Shown here: piece after piece, positions 44,902 through 56,414 of the stretch
How positions within the stretch are numbered: position 1 is the stretch's first letter
How the letters are laid out: each line of letters starts with the position of its first letter
Origin: Sabethes cyaneus
Taxonomy: Eukaryota > Arthropoda > Insecta > Diptera > Culicidae
Assembly (NCBI RefSeq): GCF_943734655.1
Contig: NC_071354.1
Location: 141,541,142-141,605,141 of the forward strand
DNA length: 64,000 nucleotides
Direction of reading: 5' to 3'
The notes under the pieces: generated by a model
The model's database searches: none
Seen by the model: only the letters and a program-made list of their open reading frames with translations
What the model was told of the DNA's origin: nothing
Translations under genes and position numbers: made by a program

Positions 44902-46784
44902 GAGTAGGAAGTAGGAACCAGTTGACCACGATCCTGAGTAGAAAAAAGCGCCAAAAGGAGGACAGAGATCGTGAAGAATTAGTGCAACTATTCCAAGCTA
45001 ATGACACGCGCAAGTTTTATGAGAAGGTGAACCAAACCCGGAAGGGCTACACACCGAAACCTGACATGTGTAGGGACGAGGGAGGGAATCTAATTACAAA
45101 CGAGCGCGAGGGGGTCGACAGGTGGAAGCAGTTCTTCGATGAACACCTCAATGGCGAAGTCGCAGAAGGAGGCGGAACGGAAATTAACCTAGGAGCGTCC
45201 ATGGAAGATAGTGATGTCCTAGCACCTGATCTCCAAGAAGTCAAACGAGAAATCAGGCTGCTGAAGACCAATAAAGCCGCTGGGAAGGACCGCTTACCGA
45301 CAGAACTTTATAAACATGGCGGAGAAACGCTAGCAAAGGCTCTACACTGGGTTATTTTGAGGATTTGGGAGGAGGAATAGCTACCGGAGGAATGGATGGA
45401 AGGAGTGGTTTGTCCCATCTACAAAAAGGGTGATCGGCTAGACTGCTGCAACTATCGTGGTATTACGCTGGTAAACGCCGCCTACAAGGTACTCTCCCAG
45501 ATCCTGTTACGCCGGCTGTCACCGATAGCACAAGGTTTCGTAGGGAATTATCAGGCGGGTTTCATGGGGGCTCGCGCAACTACGGACCAAATTTTTACTA
45601 TCCGACAGATCTTGCAGAAATGTCGGGAGTACAACGTGCCCACGCATCACATCTTTATTGATTTCAAAGCAGCATACGATACAGTCGATCGAGACAAGCT
45701 ATGGCAGATAATGCACGAATACGGTTTTCCGGACAAACTGACGCGGCTGATCAGAGCTACATTGGATCGAGTGATGTGTTTCGTACGCATCTCTGGGACA
45801 CTCTCGAGTCCCTTCGAGACGCGACAAGGGTTGAGACAAGGTGACGGTCTATCCTGCATGCTGTTCAACATCGCTCTTGAAGGGGTGATCCGACGAGCGG
45901 GCATCGAAACGAGAGGCACGATTTTTACCAAGAGTAACCAACTTCTAGGCTTTGCAGATGACTTCGATATCATTGCCAGGAACTTTGCGACGGCGGAGGC
46001 AATCTACGCCAGACTGAAAGCGGAGTCTAGGAGAATTGGGCTAATAATAAATGCGTCGAAGACCAAATACATGAAAGGAAGAGGCTTAAAGGAAACAAAT
46101 GCGCGCCTCCCACGGACGGTAACCGTTGACGGCGACGAACTAGAAGTGGTAGAGGAGTTCGTGTATTTGGGATCGCTGGTGACCGCGGACAATAACACTA
46201 GTAAGGAGATCCAGCGGCGCATCCAAGCGGGAAATCGGGCCTACTTTGCCCTTCGTAAAACGCTACGATCAGGAAGCATACGCCGCCGCACGAAGCTAAC
46301 AATGTACAAAACCATTATTAGACCGGTAGTTCTTTATGGACTTGAAGCCGTGACACTGCTTACGGAAGACATACGCGCCCTTGCCGTGTTTGAGCGGAAA
46401 GTACTGCGGACGATATTTGGCGGAGTACAAACTGAAAGCGGAGAGTGGCGGAGGCGTATGAATCACGAGCTACAGGCACTGCTTGGGGAAACTCCCATCG
46501 TACATCTAGCGAAAGTTAGCAGGCTACGGTGGGCCGGACACGTCGTAAGGATGCCGGACGACAGTGCGACGAAAACAGTCCTCTTCAACAACCCCACCAG
46601 GGACCAGGCACCAGGAACAAGGGGGCCCAACATGCACGATGGCTCGACCAGGTCGAAAGCGATTTGCGACTTCTGAGACAACTAGGAAATTGGCGACGAG
46701 TGGCCCAAGACCGAGTTGAATGGAGACGAGTGCTTGAAACAGCACGAGCCACCCCGGCTCTATGCTGCTGAAGAAGAAGAAGAA
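44902..46784 (+). pseudogene. 5'-truncated RTE with 10-bp TSD
   Basis: Flanked by GTGTCAGTAG at 44892-44901 and 46785-46794. The linker (RNQLTTILSRKKRQKEDRD) is followed by KAAGKDRLPTELY and a TAG stop at 45378-45380, in the same frame as the rest. The RT follows (VCPIYKKGDRLDCCNYRG, AGFMGARATTDQIFTIRQ, FIDFKAAYDTV, RQGDGLSCMLFNIALEG, LLGFADDFDII, INASKTKYM), then the C-terminal domain (GEWRRRMNHELQALLGETP, RLRWAGHVVRMPDD). A frameshift near 46610 moves the end into another frame (GAQHARWLDQVESDLRLLRQ). It ends in (GAA)n. The endonuclease is missing. Unlike 22754 and 24806, its tail is GAA, marking a different subfamily. Confidence 0.9.
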
Positions 46785-46822
46785 GTGTCAGTAGTAGCCC
46801 GTTTCAGCGAGAATTACTCATA

Positions 46823-49114
46823 AGCTTATCGAACTAGTTTTTTATAAGACTTAGGAAACTTGGCCAAAACATAATAAATTATAAACTTCTATGACGATTT
46901 TTGAATTACGCGGTTTTTACACGGTTTTCTTTTACGCGCCACATACCCCCCGTGTTAAAAAAGACTTGAGTGTAATCTTATCCCACAATTTGTGATTTAC
47001 AGGTCAATATATTAGTAAACTTAGTTCTCCTTACATTTTTCTTACAAGTTAGACTGTTTTACACCAATTGTGTGAATGAGTAATGGATGAGAGTTCGAGT
47101 TATCCAGTGATTCAAACAGGTATAATAAAAAGAAATAATTACTACTAGCTAGATGTAATGCAGCAGTGCTTAACGTTAATGACAACCTAAATTGTAACCC
47201 AAAAAAGTGCTCAAACCAAAGGCTGGAATTAAAGTAGACGAACACGAATTAAAAAGTATATAGGACAACACATTGAAGTAAATTGTGTGGACAGTTGTTT
47301 ACACTTCAACTGTTTCGTGTCACACGTGTGTGTCTGTTGTTTAGCTTTTGACAGAAGTCGACCCATCATCCACCGTAAATAACCAAACATTAGCCATAAA
47401 TCTCAAAAGAGGCCTCAAACGTTGTTGAAAGTCTGTTATTATCTTAAAATTATGACTTAAAGTAGCGAACGGTAAACATTCGCGAGCTGGAAGGAGCAAG
47501 TAAACTATAAAAACAAGCGATCCTGCAGAATGAAAACTGGTGTCAAACATAGCATTTTCATATCAACTGTTGGTTTATACAAGCGAAAAACAAATAAAGC
47601 ATTCTTGCAGGCGGCCAAAGGATAGCTACATCCACTGTATGTGAGCAAATAACTTTTTATCGCTGTTTTATTACCTTTTGTGCCGTCCCGCCTGCCCACG
47701 TGGTGATTTTTTTCCTGTCGTGTGTTTAAAACTAGCGGATCTGAGTTCAGGAAAAAGGCAAACTTTGGAAATAGTTCTATGAGCACGGGTAAGATTATTT
47801 TGCTCTGCTGAGGAAGAGGGTTATGAAAAATAAGCGGTTGTCGCAACATGAATGCCGGTCGAGCAAGTCGATTACTGACTGTTGGGTATTATTAGACACC
47901 CTCTCGAAAGTACTTGCTAGGAGCGTGAAAACTGAGAAAGAAGTAAGAACCCAGACGAAACAATTGTCAGCGTATAGTAAAGTGTTTATTCATGACTAGT
48001 ATTTATCGATGGCATGACTGTCATTCGAAACACTGTGTTGTTAACTATTAGAACTGTCTGTCTGAAGCATTGAAGTATACACGTATTTGTTGTTGTCTGT
48101 AAGAAAAGTCACAGTAGAATACAACCTCGTTGAAAATGCGATGTAATAAATGTACTTTTGGTGTATGCAAAACATTTGAATTTTCCGAAAGTTCCGAAAG
48201 AAATGATCTTCAATCGAAAACGATAAGTACAGTTTCATACAAAAATATCGAGCTCGTCTATTTCTGTTTACTTGAAAGTGCTTTGCTTCTGAGAAAAAGA
48301 TGAAAACACACAAATGGGGATGCATAGTGCTTTGTGATGGTTATAACAATGAACTGCTTTTCTCTGCTATTCGCATTAATACAATCCATTGTGGAGCAAT
48401 TGAATGGAAATTCTGACGGTAGACGCTACCTTGGCAGGTAACAAAGAATCACTCAATCGATAAGCCAACATACGGCCAAGTGCTTTCGTTAGAAACGAGA
48501 GGGGGATACGGAGCACGACAATATATCAAGCTGGTTGACAAAGGAAAGCGTCAGAAGGGGATTTATACATAACTGTGCTTCAAAAAGGCGGAAAGCTTTG
48601 TTAAACATATCGTTGTTATCAACATCAAAGCAATGACTGTTCCTTTGCCACTTGACTTTGGAAATGTTAACAAAACATTTTCCATTGAACGGTGCAGACC
48701 CGCGTTTACAACGTTTAGAGCTCCGTCATTTTCTGTCGCAAATCTCCAATTTGTCCCGTCTTCTGTTCGGAGCAATTCATCCGCGCGTGTTGTTTGTTTG
48801 GAATAATTTTTGCGTTTTTCTGCTACTAAATGCTGCACGCGATGTGAAAATATGTTCAATCATGTATCAAAGTTGTGCAGTCATAAGAACTTTTACGGAA
48901 TAGATTTGCCGTCATCCGTTTTTTGGTTCGGACCAGCAAATGGAATTGATATCATTCGATCTATTTTAATGGTAATTCCAGCAGACGAAAACTTTGTGCT
49001 TGGACACTCTGAGAAAAGCACAAGACGTGAGAGGGAAAGAGCTGAAAAATTAGCCCTTTTAAGAGGGTCTGTACGCTACGGTTTGCTTGTAAACTTATAT
49101 TTTGTTGAGGCTCT
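46823..49114. other. No recognisable feature
   Basis: AT-rich intergenic sequence. Longest frames (47505-47849, 48563-48859 and 48810-49175) show no motif I recognise. The part from ~48900 onward may belong to the decayed mariner that follows. Confidence 0.4.
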
Positions 49115-49530
49115 CACTCCAAATTCTTATTCTTATTCTTCACCAAAACACTGGTTTTCTTACCACTGGAACTGATCTCTTGGCAAATCATGACTTTATT
49201 CGCTAACATATCCGAAAAAACATACTTGAATCTACTATGAAGCGAGCATTTGACCTATAGAATTTGGCCCCCGGGAGTGGATAGAAATCGCAAATCGACT
49301 TTCTCATAAATTTCGTCATCGTACACCTGGCCGTACAGCTTACGAACCCGGATTCTGGCCTCTGTTTGTTGGTTGAGAATTCGATTGAGTTCTCTAGTTG
49401 ATAGTTGATAACACTTGTAGCCTTTCCGTAGCTGGATTCGCCGCACAGTAGAGCGGAAAGAATTCAGTTTTTTCGCCAAAGAATAATCCGCGATTTTGGA
49501 ATCAGCCTTGATTTTCCGAATGATTTCCAT
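49115..49530 (-). pseudogene. ITmD37E-type mariner transposase remnant, copy 2
   Basis: Minus-strand frame 49255-49530. An N-terminal HTH-like segment (SLAKKLNSFRSTVRRIQLRK, GYKCYQLSTRELN) joins ARIRVRKLYG and then directly the first catalytic region YDDEIYEKVDLRF. The conserved DDE-type block D-D-E-x-Y is recognisable, with sequence apparently missing just before it. Further along, frame-shifted, is KVMICQEISSSGKKTS near 49150, matching the K..WQAISSCG-type block. Dead fragment of the same family as 39340-40330. Confidence 0.7.
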
Positions 49531-49969
49531 CAGGATAATTCATCAATTTTGTCAGCTTCCGAGTTGACGCTAATGTATTTTGGAGGTGACTGTGGATTAT
49601 TTTTTTTCTCCTCCTGTATCTCGGAACCAAGTTAGTTTAAAACTTCGAAAATAATATACCGACCAGAATTGTTAACAAACAACAAAACGCTGTCAAAAGT
49701 TTGCACATGCAATCACTGGGAGCGCCGCTATCATCAATATGAAGTGTCTCGTTCCTACTTTGTACATTGAGAGTGATACAGAGCAACGTGATACCCTGTC
49801 AGTTACCGCATTCAGTTAGGTCACTTTTTTTAGGGTCTTTGACCAACATGCCCTTAACCAGTCCGTCGGGAAAGTTGCGGTTTCCCATGGACTTCATGCT
49901 GCTTCAATTTCATCCAGTGATGGCGCCTAGAAGTTGACGCGATTGATGCGACGAACGGTTGGTGTTGCT

Positions 49970-51130
49970 ACTGAAGAACTTTTTCGCTAAACTTCATGGG
50001 CGGCAACAGGGTGCTGCTCGATCAGTTTGAACTCCGAAAGTTTGGCATTATGGCACTACAGAAGATCTATGTCACAGGCAAGAAGCTGAGAATGATCCGT
50101 GGCAGCAAAGCCCAATTTTACCAGAGCGGTAGAGTGACCAACGAACTAAGAACGGGCTTCGTAGTGATGGGCAAAATGCAGGATCGCGTCATGAACTGGA
50201 GATCGATCAAAGAGCGGATGGGCATGTTGAGGATTGAAGAGCCGTTTCCTTAGCTACACTTTTATAAACGTGCATTGTCCACACGAAGGAAGACCCGACG
50301 ATGAACGATCTTCTGCAAGAGTAGCCAACTCCCAGCCTTCGCAGACGACCTCGATATCATAATAAGAAATCTTGGGACGGCGGTCCCAATCTATGCCAGA
50401 CTAAAAATAGAGGCTAGGAGGATTGGGTTACAAACCAATGCGTCGAAAACCAAATATATGGTAGGAAGAGGCTTTAGAAAAAGCCACGTTTGCCTCCCAC
50501 TAACAGTAACTATTGACGGCGATGAACTGGTTGATGAGTTCGTATAGCTGGGATCTCTGGTCACCGCCGACAATACCTACGAGTAAGGAGATTCAACGAC
50601 GCATTTAAACTAGAAGTCGCTTCGATCAAGAAGCATAGGCCACCGCACAAAGCTGGCGATGTACAAAACGCTAATCAGACCGGTAGTCCTCTACGGACTT
50701 GAGACAGTAACTTTGCTTACGGAAGACACATGTGCACCTGCCGTATTTGAACGAAACTATCTTAGGCGGAGTACAAACGGATAGCGGAGAGGGGCGTATG
50801 TATATGAACCACGATTTGCAGGCACTACTTAGAGAAATTCCCATCGTACACCTGGCGAAAGCTGAGAGACTACGGCGAGCCGTTCATGTTGCAGTGAAAT
50901 CCGTTCTCTTCAAGAAGCCCGGCGGCACCTGGTAGAGGGGCCTAACGTGCTACATGGTCCGACTAGGTTGAAGCCGACTTGCGTATATCAAGACACGCAA
51001 AGTATTGGCGACGCGCAACCAAGAACCGAGTACAATGAAGAGGAATTTTTGATACAGAAAGAGCCACCGCGGCTCTCGTAGAAGAAAAAGTAGTAGAAGA
51101 AGTGGTAGAAGAAGTAGTATAAGAATAAGA
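49970..51130 (+). pseudogene. RTE copy with large internal deletion
   Basis: The 5' piece 49996-50250 encodes the endonuclease start (ELRKFGIMALQKIYVTGKK, TGFVVMGKMQDRVMNWRSI, ERMGMLRI). After ~50290 it jumps to the RT (FADDLDII, YARLKIEARRIGLQTNASK, TIDGDELVDEFV, then a stop) and a broken C-terminal domain (TDSGEGRMYMNHDLQALLRE). The end is GAA-rich (51062-51125), as in 44902-46784, the same subfamily. The middle of the ORF is deleted. Confidence 0.8.
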
Positions 51131-51690
51131 GTTGTTCAAAATGTTCAGTCCATCGCTTAAGCTGTTTTGTACGGTCAGTCAGTAGCTGACCTGCTATGTC
51201 CTTCAGCGGCATCTTTGTATTCATCGTGGCACCACTAAGTCGGCGAGAAATATTGTACAACAAATGGATATCACCATTGGCGACAGCGGTTTCTCCTTGT
51301 TCGGCTAGGGAGTTAGTCCAGGCTCGATCCCACCTACAAGCTTGTTTGACAACCCTCTCCAGTTCGGCGTATCGTTGAGCTGTCTTAGACGATTTGGTTC
51401 GCGCTAGCTCAATGCCGGCTTTTGCTTCTCTCTGCTCGTCCATCTTCCTCCAAGTTTCATTCGAAATCCACTCCTTCCGCCAGCTGTGCGCTTTGTCGAG
51501 GGTTTCGTCACTGGTAGTGATGAAGGCATTCTTGATGCCGGTCCATTGTTTTTCGAAGGTTCCACCAGGTGGCAACACCGAGGCTCGGGTTTCAAGTTGT
51601 TCGACACAGGCCCTTTCCATCTCAGGATTATCCAATTGACGGACATCACTGCCTATAGCACTGGATTACTGTAAGGTTTCTAATCCGTGT
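51131..51690 (-). pseudogene. RTE linker fragment (second subfamily)
   Basis: Minus strand: PPGGTFEKQWTGIKNAFITT, HSWRKEWISNETWRKMDEQR, QRYAELERVVKQACRWDRAW, LYNISRRLSGATMNTKMPLK, LLTDRTKQLKRWTEHFEQL. The same region as 21715-22040, with an intact frame of about 150 codons. It abuts the GAA tail of the + strand RTE at 51130, so one inserted into or next to the other. Confidence 0.8.
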
Positions 51691-51731
51691 TCTGAATCTG
51701 GCAACGATTATTATTTCGTTTATCAGTCCTA

Positions 51732-51968
51732 GTGTTCGACACCGGACCGAAAATTGAAGTCCGGGTTCTGTCCGGTCCGGTTAAAAATCAGCACGAACTT
51801 TGTTATTCCGACTTTATTCCGGTCCAATTTGGCTCTGTTCCGGTTCCGGAACCTAAACAGAGCCAAATCGGGCCGGATTATTAGTCTTTAAGTCGGAATA
51901 ACAAAGTTCGTGCCGACTTTTAACCGGACCGGAACCCGGACTTCAATTTTCGTTCCGATGTCAAACAC
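51732..51968. mobile_element. 237-bp palindromic MITE
   Basis: Almost entirely two inverted arms: GTGTTCGACACCGGACCGAA at the left, the complement ...CGATGTCAAACAC at the right, with internal 'aacaaagttcgtgc' pairs around the centre near 51845. TA at 51730-51731 and 51969-51970 may be the TSD. CCGGACCGG-rich for this AT-rich region. Confidence 0.75.
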
Positions 51969-52314
51969 TAATCAGTGCCCACTTCTTCAGGGCCGCGTGC
52001 TTGTTGTTGCTTGTCAAACTGCGATTAAACTGTTAGTTTTATGGTGCTATCAATATGGTAGCACCCTAACCAAACAGATTTATTGCTGCTTTTATGAAGA
52101 ATATTAGAGTTTAACAGCGAAATCATTTTTTAAGCATGGCCATATTCCCGTTTTCTAGCATTTTTTCAAATTGCCAAATTGTTGCATTAATTGGAATGAA
52201 CTGTTCCATCATAGCAAACTGAGAATTGTAGAAAGGGTGTTATTATTAATCGGTTTTCATGTCAGAATACCACTAAAATGATTTTGATAGAAACTAAGAT
52301 TGACTCATCGAATA

Positions 52315-52490
52315 GGCCCAGTTCTGCTTCGAGATACGATGCTGGTCCAACGAGCCGGTCGTCGTATGTTCGAATCTCGGCTAGGCGGTGCTGCTAAATG
52401 GAATCAGTAGGTTTTTTGCACAAGCCTCGTAACTGTGCTGTACTCTAACAGCCGGTCGCGAAATCTGTCGATAAAGAAGGGTCAAGTCGT
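52315..52490 (+). repeat. tRNA-type SINE copy 2
   Basis: Matches 1353-1530. The B-box gttcgaatc is intact here (near 52367). It ends past 'cgataaagaagggtcaagtc'. Same orientation as copy 1. Confidence 0.55.
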
Positions 52491-52529
52491 AGAAAGACGT
52501 TTAAATCCAACGCTTTCCTTTTTTTTATC

Positions 52530-53520
52530 GAATATACTTATTTTAGTTAGACAACTTATTCTCAAAAATTGGAAAATTTTGATGACGCTCGAATTTTGGT
52601 CAATTATTATTCCAATATACACGATAAAATTTAATGCGCATATGCTGTAAAACTACGGAAACTACTGAACTGCTTTATTATATACTTTTTCTGATATTTT
52701 ATTATGTTCGCTGTAAATTAAATCAATCAAGATGATCCGACAGCAAAGCTTTACTTTTTTTGCTCACGGTTATATATATTTATAAGTTAATAAAGCCGTC
52801 CGCGTGACTCAGTTTTTTACCAGAGCAAACTTTGTGCTTTATAGCTTTGTCGAACAAAGCGAAAAGCTTCATTCGATTATGACGGTTGCCGTGAAGCAGC
52901 GATGGGTTTTATTACTGCTTTCAGCAGTGCGTAATAATCCCTCCTGAGCTTATGTTGTTCAATTGGTAATAAAAACCTTTTGAAGAGTGGACCTCTTGGT
53001 CGGAAGGCAGTTTTATAGCGGTCATCCGATGTTCTAGTGAAGCTCATAGTTCCCTAGCAACACAGCTTGTTATAGAATAGTATAACATTACATACATCAG
53101 AACTTCTCTATTACCAGAAAAGCGCAAAAAATTGAAGTCTAATGAAACAACAATTGAAAGAAGCATGTATCAGGTTATTTCATACCATTTTGAAACGTTA
53201 TTATAGCATAAGCTACAACTTGTTTTCCAGTAGTTTAAATTTAGTAATGGAGACATAATAAAAACTTCGTGTTGACATGTTTACAAAAACAAACATTATT
53301 CATTTGATATGAGCTCTCAAATAAATTCATGTTATCACAAAACATCTCAAAACCTTAATAAAAACAACACATGTTTTCAAAGTACGTTTATAGTACTATT
53401 AAACGACTACTTTCCATGAAGATTATTTTCTAACTTGTTTTGTGTGTTACTTGGGATTTTATAAGCGGTTTTATGAAATTGGTCATAAAAACCGCTAGAG
53501 GAACAAGACAACTAAGGCTA
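52530..53520 (+). repeat. Interspersed repeat X, copy 2, split by a MITE
   Basis: Contiguous version of the repeat whose parts lie at 35880-36000 and 38480-39130. It contains 'aatttaatgcgcatatgctg', 'gctttgtcgaacaaagcgaa' and 'gcggttttatgaaattggtc'. Interrupted by the MITE at 53053-53455. Confidence 0.65.
53053..53455. mobile_element. ~403-bp MITE, TIR CCCTAGCAACACA
   Basis: Inverted ends CCCTAGCAACACA / TGTGTTACTTGGG. The paralogous repeat at ~39050 reads 'gctcatagttttattagcgg' without it, giving the empty site. Shares ends with the 107-bp element at 5271. Confidence 0.7.
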
Positions 53521-53961
53521 CCCATGAATTCATCCTACTGAAGCTTTTTGTGCTTTGACGAAGGCGAAGGCACATGGAACCAGCGCCAGCGGACAGTGTT
53601 GAAAATTTTTAAAAAGATTGGCCCAAAGGGATAAAAATGGTCGGAGAAAGCACTGTGCAGAAATATGTGAGTTGCAAAATAAAAGTTACAGAACTGACCT
53701 ACCCTATCAGAGCAAGATAGCTTGTATTGAAAATGACAAAAAATCACTATTATGAAGTATGTTTGAGAATAAAATAATTTGAAAGTAATTATAAGATTTC
53801 AGTAATTTAGGAAAGAGAGTTAATTATAATTTTGGGAACGGTCTATATAATACGATATTCTCCAAGCCGTTATTATCTGAATCTTGGGGGAAAGCTTGTG
53901 TGTCGTTTCATTGGTATAAATAAAGGAGACTCGGAATACTTGTTATGGAGATCTCCGGTAA
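53521..53961. other. No recognisable feature
   Basis: AT-rich sequence up to the A that precedes the Helitron-like 5' TC end. No motifs. Confidence 0.4.
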
Positions 53962-55429
53962 TCTATACCTATAAAAAAGGATTTCTGTCTGTCTGTCTGT
54001 CTGTCTGTCCCTATGCTCCTTCTAGAATCGAAAACTACTGAACCGATCGGCGTGAAAATTTGCATGTAGGGGTTTTTGGGGCTACGGAAGGTTCATTCGA
54101 TGGCAAAAGTCTCCTCCCCCACTAAGAGGGGGGGCTCCCATACAAATCTATGCCTAAAAAATGGATTTCTGTCTGCTTTATGTTCCTTATATAATCGAAA
54201 ACCATTGAACTGATCGGAGTGAAAATTTGCATGTAGGGGTTTTTGGTGCCAGGGAAGGTTCTTATGATGGTTAGAGACCCCCCCTCCCACTAAGAGGTGG
54301 GGCTTTCATACAAATGAAACACAAATTTCTGCATAAGTCGAGAATTAATCAAGCAAATGGAACAAAATTTCACATGTGGGTGTTTTTGGAGACAAGAATT
54401 TTTTCTATGGTGAGTTGAGACCCCTCCTCACTATAGGAGGGGGGGGGGGCTCCTATACAAATGAGATACAAATTTCCTCATAACTCGAAAACTAATTAAT
54501 CAAATGGAACCATATGTGGCATGTGGGTGTTTTTGGAGGCATGAATTTTTTCTATGATGAATTGAGACCCCTTACCTTTTTAGGAAGGGGGGCTCAAATA
54601 CAAATGAAATACAAATTTTCTTATAACTCGAGAACTATTCAAGCAAATGGAACCAAATTTGACATATGGGTGTTTTTGTAGGCAATTTTTTTCTGTGGTG
54701 AATTGAGACCTCTTTAGGAGGGGAATAGTGACCCCTCTCTCTTTTAAGAGGGGGGCTTCCATACACATGAAATACAAATTTCCTCATAACTCGAGAACTA
54801 ATCAAGCAAATGGAGCAAAATTTGACATGTGGGTGTTTTTGGAGACAAGAATTTTTCTATGGTGAAGTGAAACCTTTACCTACTTTAGGAGGGGGGGCTA
54901 CTATATAAATGAAATACAAATTTCCTCATAACTTGAGAACTAATCAAGCAAATAGAACAAAATATGGCATTTGGATGTTTTTGGAGACAAGAATGTTTTC
55001 TATGGTGAATTGAAACCTCTCCCCGCTTCAGGAGGGGGGGCTCCTATACAAATGAAATACAAATTTCCTCGAGAACTAGTTAATCAAATGGAACCATATT
55101 TGGCATGTGGGTGTTTTTGGACGCATTCTATGATGAATTAGGACCCCTCTCCCTTTTAAGTAGGGGGGGGGGGGCTCCCATACAAATGAAATACAAATTT
55201 TCTCATAACTTGAAAAGTAATCAAGCAAATGAAACCAAATTTGCCATGTGGGGGGTTTTGGAGGCAGGATTTTTTTAATGATGGTTTGAGCCCCTCACGC
55301 CTGTGGTAGGGGGATGAGGACTATCATACAAATAAAACAGAAAGATTGTGAGAAAGGTCATCCGAGATTTACGATTTATGTACAACACAGTTTAATTTGT
55401 GGCAATACGAAGTTTGTCGGGTCAGCTAG
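53962..55429 (+). mobile_element. Complete non-autonomous Helitron-like element
   Basis: Begins TCTATACCTATAAAAAAGG after host A (53961) and ends ..GGGTCAGCTAG before host T (55430). This A^T insertion with 5' TC and 3' CTAG is the Helitron signature. The 5' end is followed by a (TCTG)n run. The body is about seven tandem units of 135-165 bp, each with 'gggggggctcc'-type G-rich run, 'atacaaatgaaatacaaatt', 'tcctcataactcgagaac' and 'aatcaagcaaatgg'. I do not see a strong hairpin just before CTAG. No Rep or helicase is encoded. Confidence 0.8.
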
Positions 55430-55436
55430 TCTTTAA

Positions 55437-56414
55437 CCTTCCGTTACTCGCGCCAACTTTTGTAACACGGATACTCGCGCGTTGTATTTTGTACAACACT
55501 CTTTATCTCGGAATATCTCGGAATCCTGGCTATATAGAAATTTACTGTCTTCAGCAAAGTTAATCAGTAGGTTAAGACCTTTCGTTGGGGGGATAGCATT
55601 TTATAAGTTTGTCACCAGGCGGCGCCAAAACTTGCTGTAAATTGTACATCTTACAATTGCGGCCATATACAAGCTGCTGCATTCGGAAAGATCCTTTTAT
55701 CGTTCGTAAATGATGTAGCATTCTATTGATTAAATTTTCTTAGATGTTTTCATGTTTTCTTAGATATTTTTCACATAAAACATCTCATTACATATCAAGT
55801 ATGATAACATGTCTGCTGTTGGCATTTATGGCATCTGTGGTTAGAAAGTAGGGCTGATGTGGTATTTTGACTTACTTGGGCAGGATGTTTATAAAGTTTT
55901 TTGCACAGTGATGACACATAGTGTGAAAGTTGGATACTTCTGTTCATCAGCCTAGCATTTTTGGTCCACTAAAACATTTTCTGAAAACAGGATCATACAA
56001 ATAAACAGATTCCGTAGATAGAACACATTCAGAAAACTAGCCCATACACTAGCGCCGTGAAGTCACGAAATTATTAACTTTTGCACACCTGCGGAATGAC
56101 CATCAACTGTTGAATACAAATGCTGTATACAGAAACCATTTTCCCTTATGATAAAATAAGAGAACATTCCAGTAGGGACCAAATGCGGTACCCCTCACAC
56201 GTCGCTTGCATCGTTTCTGCGATTTCGGTTTATGCTCATCTATTTTGCTGAACAGTTTAAAGCATTAATGTATTAAACAATTATGTCATTTTGTTCATAA
56301 TAAGTTTATTGAAGAATACATTTTGGTTTGACATCGATCTGTTACTCTAAAACAAAATGGCATTCAAAAATCTAGAAGTGTTGTACAAAATACAACAGCG
56401 CGAGTAACGAAAGG
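55437..56414. mobile_element. TTAA-type (piggyBac-like) element, family 2, copy 2
   Basis: 978 bp. Left end CCTTCCGTTACTCGCGC, right end GCGCGAGTAACGAAAGG, inverted with a small mismatch. TTAA at 55433-55436, TAAA at 56415-56418 (one change). Collinear with 19090-19961. It starts only 7 bp after the Helitron 3' end. No coding capacity. Confidence 0.75.

Larger units (their letters stand above)
43042..46819. mobile_element. Large foldback element with nested insertions
   Basis: Terminal GAGTAATTCTCGCTGAAACG at 43042 and its complement ending at 46819, flanked by ATA on both sides (43039-43041, 46820-46822). The arms are long: 43042-~43525 pairs with ~44440-44901 plus 46795-46819. The middle contains further partial units. 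Two elements are nested: a pogo-like MITE (43532-43925) and an RTE (44902-46784). Without the RTE the element is ~1.9 kb. Related partial copies lie at 10975, 15120 and 34890. No transposase recognised. Confidence 0.78.

Noticed and set aside
48563..49175. Overlapping 98- and 121-residue frames on both strands
   Set aside because: Neither shows family motifs. The region may be diverged mariner flank, but I cannot support a gene.
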